56,351 nucleotides of DNA, from positions 1 through 56,351 of the forward strand of contig JAHQVU010000067.1 of the NCBI GenBank assembly GCA_019634145.1, read 5' to 3'. The notes under the pieces are model-generated. The model ran no database searches and was not told where the DNA came from. It worked only from the letters and a program-made list of their open reading frames with translations. Source of the DNA: Micavibrio sp. (GTDB lineage Bacteria > Pseudomonadota > Alphaproteobacteria > Micavibrionales > Micavibrionaceae). Shown in pieces: positions 22,706 to 33,787 of the stretch (position 1 is its first letter; the number at the start of each line of letters is the position of its first letter). A program made the translations under genes and the position numbers.

Positions 22706-23836
22706 CTAGCGCGCAATCTTGCTATCATAGTGGATCGAGCAGGACAGGATTAGTCCGAAGCTGGCGAGAGCTGCTAGCATAGATGTCCCCCCGTAGGAGA
22801 TCAGCGGCAGCGGTGCGCCCACAACCGGAATGAGCCCCATCACCATCGCAATATTAATGAAAGTGTAGATGGAAAAGTTAACAGTAAGCCCTAGGGCGAG
22901 CAACCTTCCAAATTGGTGGCGGCACCGCGTGGCAATCCAGATACCGTAATAGAAAATAAGCGCAAGAAGCACGAGCAAAAGCGCTCCCCCAAATAGCCCA
23001 TGCTCCTCAACCCAGAGCGTAAAGATAAAGTCTGTTTGCTTTTCAGGCAGGAAATTGAGGCGGCTTTGTGAGCCCTCCAAAAAGCCTTTTCCCTCTATTC
23101 CACCAGATCCGATAGCGATTTTGGATTGTGTGATGTGATAGCCCGAACCCAGAGGGTCGCTTTCAGGATCAAGAAATGTCATCACGCGCTTTTTCTGATA
23201 TGGGTGCATGAAAAAATTATAATAGGTCGGAATAATGGCTGCGACCGCTCCAAAGCCAAGGATAAATAACCAAATACTCGCCCCAGCAATAAAGAGCATT
23301 GCCCCGCCCGCCATGACAATCATCAGCGACGTACCAAGATCGGGCTGAAGCAGCACTAGTCCGACGGGTGCAAGAATAATGAGTGCCGGAACAATCAGGA
23401 AGAAAATGCGTCGCATATCTTTAATCGTGGCGGCATGAAAATATCGCGCCAAAGCCATAACAACCGTGATCTTCATGATTTCAGAAGGCTGGAGCTGAAT
23501 AAAGCCCAGATCAATCCAACGCTGCGCGCCCATCCCTACACGCCCCATGGCCTCAACAATCACCAGCAAGAGTATACAGCCGAAATAGGCCGGCCAGACA
23601 AGGCGGAACCACCATTTAATATCAATGAGCGCAATTATAAACATACCGACCAGACCGACGCAAAAACGCATAATCTGCTTGGACGCCCAGGGGCTGAAGC
23701 TTCCGCCAGCTGCTGAATATAGAGCGGCAAAGCCGATGCACGACACCAATGTGATCAGCATGACGAACCCCCAATTTATGTGGCGGACTTTATCAGCTAA
23801 GGTTTGCTCGTTGTGAAGGGAAAGACCTCTTTTCAT
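22706..23836 (-). CDS. rodA: Peptidoglycan glycosyltransferase RodA (SEDS family)
   Basis: RodA polymerises glycan strands for side-wall growth together with PBP2. The 376-residue protein has about ten membrane spans. SEDS motifs are visible: GMGAQRWIDLGFIQLQPSE, LLQPDLGTSLMI, IGSGGIEGKGFLEGSQ and PLISYGGTSMLA. The essential Asp of the WIDLG/QPDLG loops is present. It overlaps mrdA by 4 nt (ATGA), so the pair is translationally coupled at the end of the mre-mrd operon. Confidence 0.95.
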   Translation of the reverse strand: MKRGLSLHNEQTLADKVRHINWGFVMLITLVSCIGFAALYSAAGGSFSPWASKQIMRFCVGLVGMFIIALIDIKWWFRLVWPAYFGCILLLVIVEAMGRVGMGAQRWIDLGFIQLQPSEIMKITVVMALARYFHAATIKDMRRIFFLIVPALIILAPVGLVLLQPDLGTSLMIVMAGGAMLFIAGASIWLFILGFGAVAAIIPTYYNFFMHPYQKKRVMTFLDPESDPLGSGYHITQSKIAIGSGGIEGKGFLEGSQSRLNFLPEKQTDFIFTLWVEEHGLFGGALLLVLLALIFYYGIWIATRCRHQFGRLLALGLTVNFSIYTFINIAMVMGLIPVVGAPLPLISYGGTSMLAALASFGLILSCSIHYDSKIAR

Positions 23837-25680
23837 GCCATCACCTCAGTCACACCGCTGCTCTCAGGCTTTCGGCGCTGAACCTCGAGCAACAAATCGC
23901 TGGCAATGGGTGCGGCGGCTTTTGAGCCACCAACACCGTGCTCAACAACAACTGAAACCGCGTAACGCGGTGCCTCAACCGGCGCAAATCCTACAAATAG
24001 TGCGTGGTGACGTTGCTGCCATGACAGATCCTCGTTCTTTACGCCCGCTCGGCGCTGCGCCATAGTGATACGCTGCACTTGGCCTGTCCCTGTTTTACCG
24101 CCAAAGGCAAAGCCCTCTTCTTTTATTTGAGATCCTCTGGCGGTTCCGTCGCTACCGTTTACAACACGAACCATGCCTTTCTTGACGATATTCAGATGCT
24201 CCTCTGTAACATCCATCTTGGGCCACTCTTTTTTGAAGGCCGCATTAGGCGCCAAATCATCTGCGGTCATCCAAGGTTTAACCGCATAGCCTCCATTCAC
24301 CATACGCGCGACCATGACAGCCAGTTGCAGCGGCGTGGCGAGTACTGAGCCTTGGCCAATAGAGCTGATAATCGTCTCGCCCGGCTGCCAGTTTTTACCT
24401 GTTCGTCCCAACTTCCATTTTTTATCGGGCATCAAGCCAGGACGTTCTTCGTTTAGCTCAAATCCGAGGGCCTCCCCCATGCCGAAAAGTCGCGCTTCTT
24501 CGGCTATACGCTCGATCCCAAGCTCTGTGGCAAGCTGATAATAAAAAACATCGCATGAAACCGCTAAGGACTTTTCGACATTAACTGCGCCATGGCCTGA
24601 TGGGCGCCAGCAGTGGAAAAGGCCATTTCCGTACTTATATTTCCCATTACAGTAAGTGGTGCGCCCAGGCGTAATTAGCCCCGCCCGCAAGCCTGCGAGC
24701 GCGACCACCATCTTGAAGGTTGATGCTGGTGGGTATTGTCCGGCAATCGCCTTGTTGATCATGGGGTGGGCGGGATCGGTATTCAACTCTTCCCAGATAT
24801 CAAAAGGGATGCCCGAAAAGAACGCATTCGGGTCAAAAGACGGGTATGACGCCAGCGCATAAACTGCGCCAGTATGTACATCCATAACAACCGCCGATGC
24901 ACTGCGTTCAGCAGCAAGCCGATTTTGAGCGAAGCGCTGAAGCTCTCCATCAAGGCTAAGGATCACGCGGCGTCCGGGCTTACTTTTACTCGTATCGAGC
25001 TGTCGTACTTCGCGCCCGACCACATTGACCTCGACTTGCGATGTTCCCTTCTCACCACGCAGGACATCGTCATAGCGCTTTTCAATCCCCGTTTTACCGA
25101 TTTTAAATCCGGGAAGGCTGAGCAGTGGATCTTCGCCGATTTCGGCCTTATTCACCGCACCGACAAAGCCAATGACGTGCGCTGTTGCCTCAGCCAAAGG
25201 ATAGGTTCGGCGTTCGCCTGAATCCGTAGATAGTCCGGGCAGATCGGGCAAGTTGACCTCGACCTTTGCGACCTCATCCCATGTCAGCTCGTCTTTAACC
25301 TCCAATGGCACGAATTTTGAGCTGCGCTTGGATTCCTTGATCACCTTTTCAATATCACGATCAGTGATGTCGATATATTTTTGTAAAAGAAGTAAGGCCT
25401 GCTTGAGATCCTTAACCTGCTCAGGGACAACAAGTACGCGGAAATTCTGATTATTGACGGCCAAGGGCACGCCATAACGATCAACGATTGTGCCGCGCGA
25501 TGGGGCGAGCATCTTCATATTGATACGATTTTTATCCGACAGGGTTTTGTATTTCGCGCCCTGAACGACTTGCAACCACGCAAGGCGGCCGCCTAACACG
25601 CCCAAAACAGCGGTTTGCATCACGCCCATAATGACCGCGCGGCGCGTAAAAAGTTTGCTTTGTTCCTGTTCTCCTCTCAT
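23833..25680 (-). CDS. mrdA: Penicillin-binding protein 2, peptidoglycan transpeptidase
   Basis: This class B PBP cross-links peptidoglycan for elongation. The 615-residue protein has one N-terminal membrane span (about residues 13-33), a dimerisation domain (SRGTIVDRYGVPLAVN) and a transpeptidase domain. Active-site motifs are SxxK in PPASTFKM, SxN-type SCD in LAVSCDVFYY, and KTGT in FGGKTGTGQ. It acts in the periplasm with RodA, encoded next. The ATG lies 6 bp after the mreD stop. Confidence 0.95.
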   Translation of the reverse strand: MRGEQEQSKLFTRRAVIMGVMQTAVLGVLGGRLAWLQVVQGAKYKTLSDKNRINMKMLAPSRGTIVDRYGVPLAVNNQNFRVLVVPEQVKDLKQALLLLQKYIDITDRDIEKVIKESKRSSKFVPLEVKDELTWDEVAKVEVNLPDLPGLSTDSGERRTYPLAEATAHVIGFVGAVNKAEIGEDPLLSLPGFKIGKTGIEKRYDDVLRGEKGTSQVEVNVVGREVRQLDTSKSKPGRRVILSLDGELQRFAQNRLAAERSASAVVMDVHTGAVYALASYPSFDPNAFFSGIPFDIWEELNTDPAHPMINKAIAGQYPPASTFKMVVALAGLRAGLITPGRTTYCNGKYKYGNGLFHCWRPSGHGAVNVEKSLAVSCDVFYYQLATELGIERIAEEARLFGMGEALGFELNEERPGLMPDKKWKLGRTGKNWQPGETIISSIGQGSVLATPLQLAVMVARMVNGGYAVKPWMTADDLAPNAAFKKEWPKMDVTEEHLNIVKKGMVRVVNGSDGTARGSQIKEEGFAFGGKTGTGQVQRITMAQRRAGVKNEDLSWQQRHHALFVGFAPVEAPRYAVSVVVEHGVGGSKAAAPIASDLLLEVQRRKPESSGVTEVMA

Positions 25681-25686
25681 GGCAAC

Positions 25687-26196
25687 CTATAGTATTTTAT
25701 GAGAGAGACGGAGAAAAGCACAAATCAACGGAAAGATCATAATGCCCAGCGTCAATGGTACAGCCGCCGTCATTAGGGGTAAAAACTGAAAAGCGATCAC
25801 ACTTAAAACCAACCATATTATTGTGAAATAGACAGCACCAATAAAGGCAAAGCCCAGCCAGAAGATAATAAAGCCCTGCGCCAGCAAAAAGCGGCGCTGG
25901 TCAATCAGGAACATTCTTATCACGACAAAAAGCAGCGCTCTCAATCCCATCGGAAAACCGCTTAGAATATCCATGAGCAGACCGATGGCGAAACATACCC
26001 AAGCCGGCAAGAGTGATGGTCTGTATACTGACCAGTAATAGATGCCCATCAAAAGAAACGGCGCCTCCATTAAAAAGCTTAATGGATAGGGTACAGCCAT
26101 GACATCGAGAAAAAAGAGAGCGACCAGCACCAAGTAAACCGCACTTATGCGTGCGATCGCTTCGATCCGCTCGGTTCCTGTCATAAAAGCGCTCAT
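25687..26196 (-). CDS. mreD: Rod shape-determining protein MreD
   Basis: This 169-residue inner-membrane protein belongs to the elongasome that links MreB to wall enzymes. Five or so hydrophobic spans are visible (YLVLVALFFLDVMAV and later FIIFWLGFAFIGAVYFTI), separated by short loops such as YRPSLLPAWVCFAIGLLMD and GFPMGLRALL, the family signature. Sequence conservation in MreD is low, so position between mreC and mrdA supports the call. The start is uncertain because no strong ribosome-binding site is present; Met5 is an alternative. Confidence 0.88.
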   Translation of the reverse strand: MSAFMTGTERIEAIARISAVYLVLVALFFLDVMAVPYPLSFLMEAPFLLMGIYYWSVYRPSLLPAWVCFAIGLLMDILSGFPMGLRALLFVVIRMFLIDQRRFLLAQGFIIFWLGFAFIGAVYFTIIWLVLSVIAFQFLPLMTAAVPLTLGIMIFPLICAFLRLSHKIL

Positions 26197-26280
26197 AGAT
26201 ATGCTTTTTATAGTATAGCTTTTGGCGCAAGGCCAGTCTTAGCTGTCAATTTACAAAGAGAAATTTTATATAGCCTAACC

Positions 26281-27192
26281 CTATTGCATAGATAGGCCAC
26301 CAAAGGCGCCTTGATGCAGGTTAGGATCATCAGGCCGATCCACAATACGCACATAAATCATGCGGCGGAAATCTACATAGGGGCGCACGGTAATCGTGCC
26401 ATTACCTTCATTCTTTACGACACCAATTGGAAGCCCATATGGGAAAATGCCCCCATGTCCAGATGTGATCACACGCGCACCATTAGCAACAGTTGTGTCC
26501 TGCGGCAAGTGAGTCAGGCGACCATCATCATCATTTGTACCGGAAAATATTGCGTGAAGGCGGCTATTTTCAATGAGAACAGGAACACGTGAGTTGATAT
26601 CCGTGATGAGCAGAACGCGCGAAACCTTCTGCCCTGCTTCAATCACACGCCCGATAACACCACTGGCGGACATGACAGCCTGCCCTTTGCGAACACCGTT
26701 TTCTGTGCCGGCGGACACCAAAAGGCTTTTAGCAAATGTGCGCCCTGAATCAGACAGAACGCGGGCGGTGATAAATTTGTTCTGCGGGTCCATCTTCACA
26801 TGTAAGAGATCCCGCAGGGATTTATTCTCAGCTTCAAGCATAAGAGCGGTTTGATGCCACTCACGTAGGCGAAGATTTTCCTCCTTAAGGCGCACATTTT
26901 CACTTTGCAACGCCGCCAAACCGGAGACATCGCGCAAGAAGAGCGCAGCACTTTGGAAGGGTAGGCTTACAACCTCAACCACAGGTGCGGTCACATCAAC
27001 CACTGCCATGCGGAAAGCTTCCGTTACTTGCGGACGCACCAGAGAAACTAGAAGGAGAATGGATGAAACGAATATAAGAAATATTCCCAGCCCTCCACCA
27101 TATAGGGATAGAGGCAGCGCCCGCGCTACAGCGCTGGATCCGAACATACTGGACTTTCTAAGTGTGTCGCGGCGCTTCAAAACCGACCTCAA
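26281..27192 (-). CDS. mreC: Rod shape-determining protein MreC
   Basis: MreC connects cytoplasmic MreB with periplasmic PBP2. The protein (up to 303 residues) has one membrane span near residues 30-55, then a coiled coil (LQSENVRLKEENLRLREW) and a beta-rich periplasmic domain with KGQAVMSASGVIGRV and ITDINSRVPV. No ATG is available at the 5' end. A TTG at 27192 opens the frame, but a TTG at 27180 has GAGG 7 nt upstream and is the better start. It lies 133 bp after mreB. Confidence 0.92.
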   Translation of the reverse strand: MRSVLKRRDTLRKSSMFGSSAVARALPLSLYGGGLGIFLIFVSSILLLVSLVRPQVTEAFRMAVVDVTAPVVEVVSLPFQSAALFLRDVSGLAALQSENVRLKEENLRLREWHQTALMLEAENKSLRDLLHVKMDPQNKFITARVLSDSGRTFAKSLLVSAGTENGVRKGQAVMSASGVIGRVIEAGQKVSRVLLITDINSRVPVLIENSRLHAIFSGTNDDDGRLTHLPQDTTVANGARVITSGHGGIFPYGLPIGVVKNEGNGTITVRPYVDFRRMIYVRIVDRPDDPNLHQGAFGGLSMQ

Positions 27193-27325
27193 ATCAATAT
27201 TTGTGCATTATGCATCTTCATTCTTAAGGCTATGCATAATAAGTGCAAACCCTATTTCATAATTTTACACAAAAAAGTGTTTAAAAACAATTTAGAAGCA
27301 AGAAATCTTAAAGAAAAATACGACC

Positions 27326-28375
<1,050 letters not shown>

Positions 28376-28500
28376 TCAATTAATTAGACGTCCCGTAACC
28401 CCCGAATCAGCTTTCACTGATCCAGCGCAATTGCGCATACTCTTTTGTATTATAAAAGTTATATGACGACAAGCTGAATATAGGAAAATTTGCGCATAAA

Positions 28501-28523
28501 AAAAAGCGGTCAACCCGCTTTTT
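28501..28523 (-). terminator. Terminator after rpmJ
   Basis: AAAAAGCGG pairs with CCGCTTTTT over a short loop, 41 bp after the rpmJ stop, with T runs on both sides, so it can act in either direction. Confidence 0.8.
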
Positions 28524-28563
28524 CATTCATTCGCCTAATTATACGGCGTTTAACCCGCAAGAA

Positions 28564-28689
28564 TTAGCCCTGACGGCACTTCATGCGCGGGTTTTTCTTA
28601 TTGATAACATATACGCGACCCTTACGACGGATAACGCGGTTATTACGGTCTCTGTTCTTCAGAGTTTTTAGAGAATTTACAACCTTCAT
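28564..28689 (-). CDS. rpmJ: Ribosomal protein bL36
   Basis: A 41-residue basic protein of the large ribosomal subunit. It starts [16 protein letters not shown] and contains [22 protein letters not shown]-type sequence. Only one of the zinc-binding Cys of canonical L36 remains (KCRQG), so this is the zinc-free (C-minus) form with the insertion after the first domain, as in many proteobacteria. It is a single-gene unit with its own terminator. Confidence 0.95.
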   Translation of the reverse strand: MKVVNSLKTLKNRDRNNRVIRRKGRVYVINKKNPRMKCRQG

Positions 28690-28915
28690 GGTTTCCTAAT
28701 CCTGTTGTTTGCCCTATACTGACTCGTGTGTCTAAAGGGACTTTTAATAAAAATTACTCGCGGACACTAGTGATTTTGCCCCTAGCTTGTCAAGCATTAG
28801 TTTTAAAATTTTTACCATTTATTGAGAATTTTTTAGCTATATTCAATATTGGGGCGCATTAAATCTTTCGGTTTCATCCGCAGAATTAACACTTTAGAGT
28901 TTACAAGCATCCAAT

Positions 28916-30130
28916 ATGTCAACAAATAACCCTACCAGTCCTAAATTATTTGCAGCCGGAGACCTGATCATCAAGCAAGGTGAAAAAGGCACAGGCGCCT
29001 ACATCCTTGAGAGCGGCAAAGTTGAGATTACGATTAACACCCCTGAAGGAGAGCAAAAAGTCGGCACTCGCGGCCCTGGCGCTATGCTAGGCGAGATGGC
29101 CATCCTTGATTCAAAGCCGCGCACAGCCAATGTTCGCGCGCTTGAAGATTGTTCGATGCTTGAAATCACGCGTGACAACTTTACGCAACGCCTCGAAGAG
29201 GCCGACCCTGTCATCCGCCTAGCCATTCAGGTTATTTTAACGCGCTATCGCGATCTTTTAGGACGGGCGCAGGTTATCGACCCACCCGAATCCGGCTCAA
29301 TAGAAAGCCCTGAGGCTCTGGAGCATTCATTTGTGCGCGATTCTAATGCCGTTGATTCTCTCAAGCTCGCCTCAGAGTTCGAGGGCGCATTAAAAGATAG
29401 ACAGGTTTCACTTCACTATCAGCCGATTATTGATTTTAAAAATGAAAAAGTGTGTGGTTTTGAAGCATTGATGCGGTGGGAACACCCGGAGCGCGGCTTC
29501 ATATCACCGGGTGTTTTCATCCCTGTCCTCGAAGACAGCGGTATGATTGTGAAAGCTTCGCAATGGGCTTTACAAGAATCGCTTATGGCTTTGAAACGTA
29601 TAGAAACGCGCGCTGGCTACGACAATGATTTATTTATGAGTGTTAACTTCTCTAGCCATGACTTTTCGTCCGATGGCTTTGTCGACAGCATATATGAGAC
29701 CATATCGAAAAGCGATATGCAGCCCTCACAGCTTCACGTTGAAATTACCGAGCGCCTACTTATGGGGCAGCCTGAAAAAGCCCTTGAGACGTTGGAGATG
29801 TGCACGCAGGCCGGCATCCATATTTCGATTGACGACTTTGGAACAGGCTACTCCTCTTTAAGCTATCTACACGCCTATCCTATTAATACGCTTAAGATCG
29901 ATCGCAGCTTTGTGATGAAGATAGCGGAAAGCGAAAGCGCGCGTGAATTAGTCCGCTCGGTTGTCGCTCTCGGACACAACTTAAAAATGAACCTGATCGC
30001 CGAAGGGGTTGAAACTGAAGAAGAAAGATCACTTCTTGCGGATATGGGGTGCAATATGGCGCAAGGATATTTCTTTGCAAAGCCAATGCCCGAAAAAGAC
30101 ATCGTGCAGTTTTTAATCGACAAACGTTGA
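28916..30130 (+). CDS. cNMP-binding EAL-domain c-di-GMP phosphodiesterase
   Basis: The 404-residue protein joins a cyclic-nucleotide-binding domain (about residues 10-115) to an EAL phosphodiesterase (about 155-400). The first has the phosphate cassette GEMAILDSKPRTANV with the Arg-Thr pair typical of cAMP binders. The EAL domain has all residues needed to hydrolyse c-di-GMP: GFEALMRW, the Asn in MSVNFSS, EITE, DDFGTGYSSLSYL, LKIDRSF, AEGVET and the Gln of AQGYFF. No GGDEF or membrane span is present. It likely lowers c-di-GMP when it senses cAMP. The next gene, on the opposite strand, is a nucleotide cyclase that could supply the signal. Confidence 0.93.
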   Translation: MSTNNPTSPKLFAAGDLIIKQGEKGTGAYILESGKVEITINTPEGEQKVGTRGPGAMLGEMAILDSKPRTANVRALEDCSMLEITRDNFTQRLEEADPVIRLAIQVILTRYRDLLGRAQVIDPPESGSIESPEALEHSFVRDSNAVDSLKLASEFEGALKDRQVSLHYQPIIDFKNEKVCGFEALMRWEHPERGFISPGVFIPVLEDSGMIVKASQWALQESLMALKRIETRAGYDNDLFMSVNFSSHDFSSDGFVDSIYETISKSDMQPSQLHVEITERLLMGQPEKALETLEMCTQAGIHISIDDFGTGYSSLSYLHAYPINTLKIDRSFVMKIAESESARELVRSVVALGHNLKMNLIAEGVETEEERSLLADMGCNMAQGYFFAKPMPEKDIVQFLIDKR

Positions 30131-30198
30131 TACTAAACTCTATTGATCGCATAGATGCGCTATGGAAAAATATAGCAGCCCATCTTCCGCAATAAAGG

Positions 30199-32451
30199 TT
30201 ACTTACTGGTTGCGACAAATACACCGTCCCATTCGGTGGGCGGGTTTTTCAAAAGCTCTGAAATACGATTTTCGTAAACATCATAGGCTTTATCGAGATC
30301 AAAAATCGAGGCCGCACGCGCTTCTTTCAAAGCCTTCGACGCTTCCTTAAATTTTCCGGCGCGATAGCTTGATATCATCACATCATGCTTTTCTTTCAAA
30401 GCGATAAAGGCATCACTTTCAGCGACCTTCTCATCTGCGAGCAGCGCAAAAATGCGTTCAGCATTTTCCTTACCCTTCACCTTGATTAAATCTATTTCCA
30501 GTGCAGCCATGTCAGCAACCTGATTATAGGTCGTCTCACCGATCAAAATTTCTAGCCCGTAATTTTTGGTCTGCCCCTCTAAACGAGAAGCGAGATTCAC
30601 GGCATCGCCAAGCGTAGAGTACGCAAAGCGCTGTTTCGAGCCCATGTTACCCACCGCGCAATGGCCTGTATTCAAACCAATCCCTGCGTTCAACAGTACT
30701 GGCGTTTTGCCCTCTTTTTCCGCGCGTTCTTTAATACTCGCATTAATAGGCTCTAACGCTGCTTGCATACCAAGGGCGGCGCGGCATGCGTGGCGCGCGT
30801 GATCAGGCACATCCAGCGGCGCATTCCAAAAGGCCATCATCGCATCGCCCATATATTTATCGATCGTCCCACGATTTTGCATGACAAGATCGGACATTGG
30901 CGTAAGGAAGTTGTTCATGAGCAAAATTAGCTCTTCAGGTGTTAGCCCCTCTGAAATCGTTGTAAAGCTGCGGATATCGGAAAAGAGAACGGTAAGCTCG
31001 CGGATTTCTCCACCGAGCTTGAGCTTCTCGGGATTATCGGTCAGCTCTTGCATAAATTCCGGCGAGATGTAATGCCCGAAAGCGTCGCGCACCTGTCGCT
31101 TTTCTCCCTCCACCTTCAAATAGGTCAGAAGCACCGAGACGATATACATAATGATAACAGCCAAGGACGGATAAAATGGGTCAATCAGAAGGCCGTGATC
31201 GATATAAGCGACGGTAGAGCCAGCAACGGCTACCCCTATCAATGTGGTGCAGACAAGCGCGAGGATCAACACATTGACGAAAGGGGCAAGGGCGATCATC
31301 ACAAGGCCGCCCGCAAAAATGAATACCGCTTCCGCCCCTTGAATAAGGTCAGGTCGAAGCAGGTATTCGCCCTGTAGAATTTGCTCAACGACATTAGCGT
31401 GAATCTCCACCCCCGGCTGAAACGGCTCGAGTGCAGTAGATCGTAAGTCTTTAAGACCTTCCGCGCTTGCACCAATCAGGACAATTTTATCCTTTACCGA
31501 TTGCCGCGCCTCATTCTCAAATGCAGGGTCAATCACTTTAAATGCCGAGAGATAATCATCACCGCGCTCATCAAACACGCGATAGTAAACATGCAACAGA
31601 CCATCGGATTCCACAGGGATCGCGTAATCATCAAAACGCACACGGTAGGCGGTATCAATTACATCTACCTCACCGCCTCGATCAGCGGGTGTGATAAAGA
31701 CCGGGCGCCACGGCTTGCCGCCCGCAACACGGACTGCTTCTAATGATAAAGATGGATAAAGGTTTGAACCGTCGGTAAAAACCACCCCAGTGCGGCGGAG
31801 CACACCGTCAAAGTCGGGGATAGCCATAAACGAACCATTACCGGCAGCGGCCTCTTCCAGTACCGGCAGAAAATTCGCCGTCTCTTTAAACGGGGTTGCG
31901 CCTGCCTTGAAGACTTCCATTTCAGGGCGTTTAGCAAGTATACGCTGTTTTATAAGCGGCTTTTTGCTCTGCCCTTCTGTATAAAATCCCCAAGTAAAAG
32001 CCGAGACAAATTTATCGGTCTTCCCAACCGCCTCGGCCAGCACATCGTCATGGTCTGGCATGGTTTCGAGTGTTTTGATGAAGGGCGTGAGGCTGTCTTG
32101 CTCCTCGAACAGCTCGGCAATAAAGCGCGGTGAGGTACGGTCAGGCTCAGCCAGCACGCCATCAAAGACAATAGATTTCGCGCCATAGGCGTCGAGGTTT
32201 GTTACAAGATCGGCGATAACTGTGCGCGGCCATGGCCATTGGCCGATTGAGGAAAGGCTGTCATCGTCAATATTTACGATCACGAGCTGATCGCTTTTCT
32301 CGCGCGGGTTTTGGCGGTTTAACTCGTCAAAGACAAGATTTTGCATTTCCTTACGCCACCGCGCATCAGACCCGCTGTAAAAAACTGCGGCAAGTAAAAG
32401 GACGAAGAGAAATAGAAAATGGAACAGGCAGTTGGTTAAAAGGCGGTTCAT
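30199..32451 (-). CDS. CHASE2-domain adenylate/guanylate cyclase
   Basis: A 750-residue membrane receptor that makes cyclic nucleotide. An N-terminal span (about residues 5-22) exports a CHASE2 sensor (about 30-340). Three further spans follow (about 370-440), then a class III cyclase domain (about 480-650). Both metal-binding Asp are present (VLFSDIRSFTTISE and YMGDAMMAFW), as are the substrate region KQRFAYSTLGDAVN and the transition-state Arg in LASRLEG. A helical tail of about 90 residues ends the protein. ATP versus GTP use cannot be decided with certainty; the sequence favours cAMP. It is the last gene of the TolC-ABC-HlyD operon, starting 7 bp after hlyD-type stop. Confidence 0.92.
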   Translation of the reverse strand: MNRLLTNCLFHFLFLFVLLLAAVFYSGSDARWRKEMQNLVFDELNRQNPREKSDQLVIVNIDDDSLSSIGQWPWPRTVIADLVTNLDAYGAKSIVFDGVLAEPDRTSPRFIAELFEEQDSLTPFIKTLETMPDHDDVLAEAVGKTDKFVSAFTWGFYTEGQSKKPLIKQRILAKRPEMEVFKAGATPFKETANFLPVLEEAAAGNGSFMAIPDFDGVLRRTGVVFTDGSNLYPSLSLEAVRVAGGKPWRPVFITPADRGGEVDVIDTAYRVRFDDYAIPVESDGLLHVYYRVFDERGDDYLSAFKVIDPAFENEARQSVKDKIVLIGASAEGLKDLRSTALEPFQPGVEIHANVVEQILQGEYLLRPDLIQGAEAVFIFAGGLVMIALAPFVNVLILALVCTTLIGVAVAGSTVAYIDHGLLIDPFYPSLAVIIMYIVSVLLTYLKVEGEKRQVRDAFGHYISPEFMQELTDNPEKLKLGGEIRELTVLFSDIRSFTTISEGLTPEELILLMNNFLTPMSDLVMQNRGTIDKYMGDAMMAFWNAPLDVPDHARHACRAALGMQAALEPINASIKERAEKEGKTPVLLNAGIGLNTGHCAVGNMGSKQRFAYSTLGDAVNLASRLEGQTKNYGLEILIGETTYNQVADMAALEIDLIKVKGKENAERIFALLADEKVAESDAFIALKEKHDVMISSYRAGKFKEASKALKEARAASIFDLDKAYDVYENRISELLKNPPTEWDGVFVATSK

Positions 32452-32458
32452 ACAGGTC

Positions 32459-33787
32459 TTACCTCTCGGTCAGGGCATTATCACGCGCACGCAAAATAGG
32501 TTTGAGCAGATATTCAAGAATTGAGCGCTTGCCCGTGATGACCTCAACATTGGCGACCATACCGGGTGTAATCGGCAGTGGGCGGGCATCTGTGCCCAGA
32601 TAGTTTTTATCGGTTTTGACCTCTATTTCAAAGCTGATATTTCCATCATTGTCACTTGTACTTGTTGCACCGATGCGTGTCAAAGTGCCTTCAAGGCGGC
32701 CGTATTTATTGGAATCATAGGCGGTTATTTTGACTTTTGCGGGTTGCCCGACCTTTAAGAAAGCAATATCTGCAGGCTGAATTTTGGCAATGATTTTTAG
32801 CTCGTCATCCATGGGTACGATCTCGACAAGACGCATGGCAGGCTCTATCACACCGCCGATTGTACGCACGGCGATATTATTAACCACGCCGCTGACAGGC
32901 GCTCTGACCTCGCGGCGCTCGACACGGTCGCCGATGGATTTAAGATTTTCTTTTAAGGATGAGAGCTCGGTTTGCACGCTGTTAAGCTCACCCAGAGCTT
33001 GCGAGCGGAATTTATCGAGCTGGCTGGCGCGCTCTTTGTTGGCAACCTGCAACTCGGCCTCAAGCGCACGTTGGCGTTGGCTTTGTGAATTGATCTGACT
33101 GGATAGATCGCTGATCTGACGGTTCAAGCGAATTTCCTCGATTTTAGGCATTGCGCGTTTGGCAACCATATCGCGGGTGATAGCCAGCTCTTGATTGAGT
33201 AATTTGCGGCTGGAATATGCGCCGCTTATACTGGCTTTGGCTTCAGCCAGCTCGGCCTTGGCCTTACTGATACGATCATCAAGGATTGCGTAGGCGCTTT
33301 GCAGCTCTTTCTGGCGGGAATTATAAAGCGCTTTTTCACTCTCCGAGATTTGCGGCGCTTCATCCAAAACCTCTTGCGGCAAAGTGAAGTCCGTGCCGTT
33401 GGCCTCGGCCAAAAGGCGCGCTTTTTGTGCAGAAAGCCCAAGGAACCGTGCCCGTGTTCCGCGCTCTTCGGAGGAGAATTGCACATCGGATAGGCGCATC
33501 AGAACCTGCCCTTCCTCCACCGCGTCACCAGGCTGAATGAGGAGTTCCTGCACGATCCCCCCTTCCAAAGACTGTACAAACTGCACTTCGGATGTTGGCA
33601 CGACCTGCCCCTGCCCTCTTGTCAGCACTTCGACCTTTGACACCGCTGCCCAAACAATGGCGAAGGTGACCAGAGCGATGATGGAAAAGAGCATCAGCGT
33701 CGCGGATGTCGCAGGCTTCATATTCGTTGCTGCATCCAGCTCGGACATAAAATCCGTTTCCTTATATTTGTGTCCGCTCAAACTCAT
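32459..33787 (-). CDS. HlyD-family adaptor of a type I secretion system
   Basis: This 442-residue membrane fusion protein bridges the inner-membrane exporter and TolC. It has a short cytoplasmic start, one span at about residues 28-48, biotinyl-lipoyl-like halves (VQFVQSLEGGIVQELLIQPGD and RAPVSGVVNNIAVRTIGGV), long coiled-coil helices between them, and the C-terminal beta domain (TPGMVANVEVITGKRSILEYLLKPI), a strong HlyD/LapC-type ending. It overlaps the ABC transporter gene by 4 nt (ATGA). Confidence 0.93.
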   Translation of the reverse strand: MSLSGHKYKETDFMSELDAATNMKPATSATLMLFSIIALVTFAIVWAAVSKVEVLTRGQGQVVPTSEVQFVQSLEGGIVQELLIQPGDAVEEGQVLMRLSDVQFSSEERGTRARFLGLSAQKARLLAEANGTDFTLPQEVLDEAPQISESEKALYNSRQKELQSAYAILDDRISKAKAELAEAKASISGAYSSRKLLNQELAITRDMVAKRAMPKIEEIRLNRQISDLSSQINSQSQRQRALEAELQVANKERASQLDKFRSQALGELNSVQTELSSLKENLKSIGDRVERREVRAPVSGVVNNIAVRTIGGVIEPAMRLVEIVPMDDELKIIAKIQPADIAFLKVGQPAKVKITAYDSNKYGRLEGTLTRIGATSTSDNDGNISFEIEVKTDKNYLGTDARPLPITPGMVANVEVITGKRSILEYLLKPILRARDNALTER

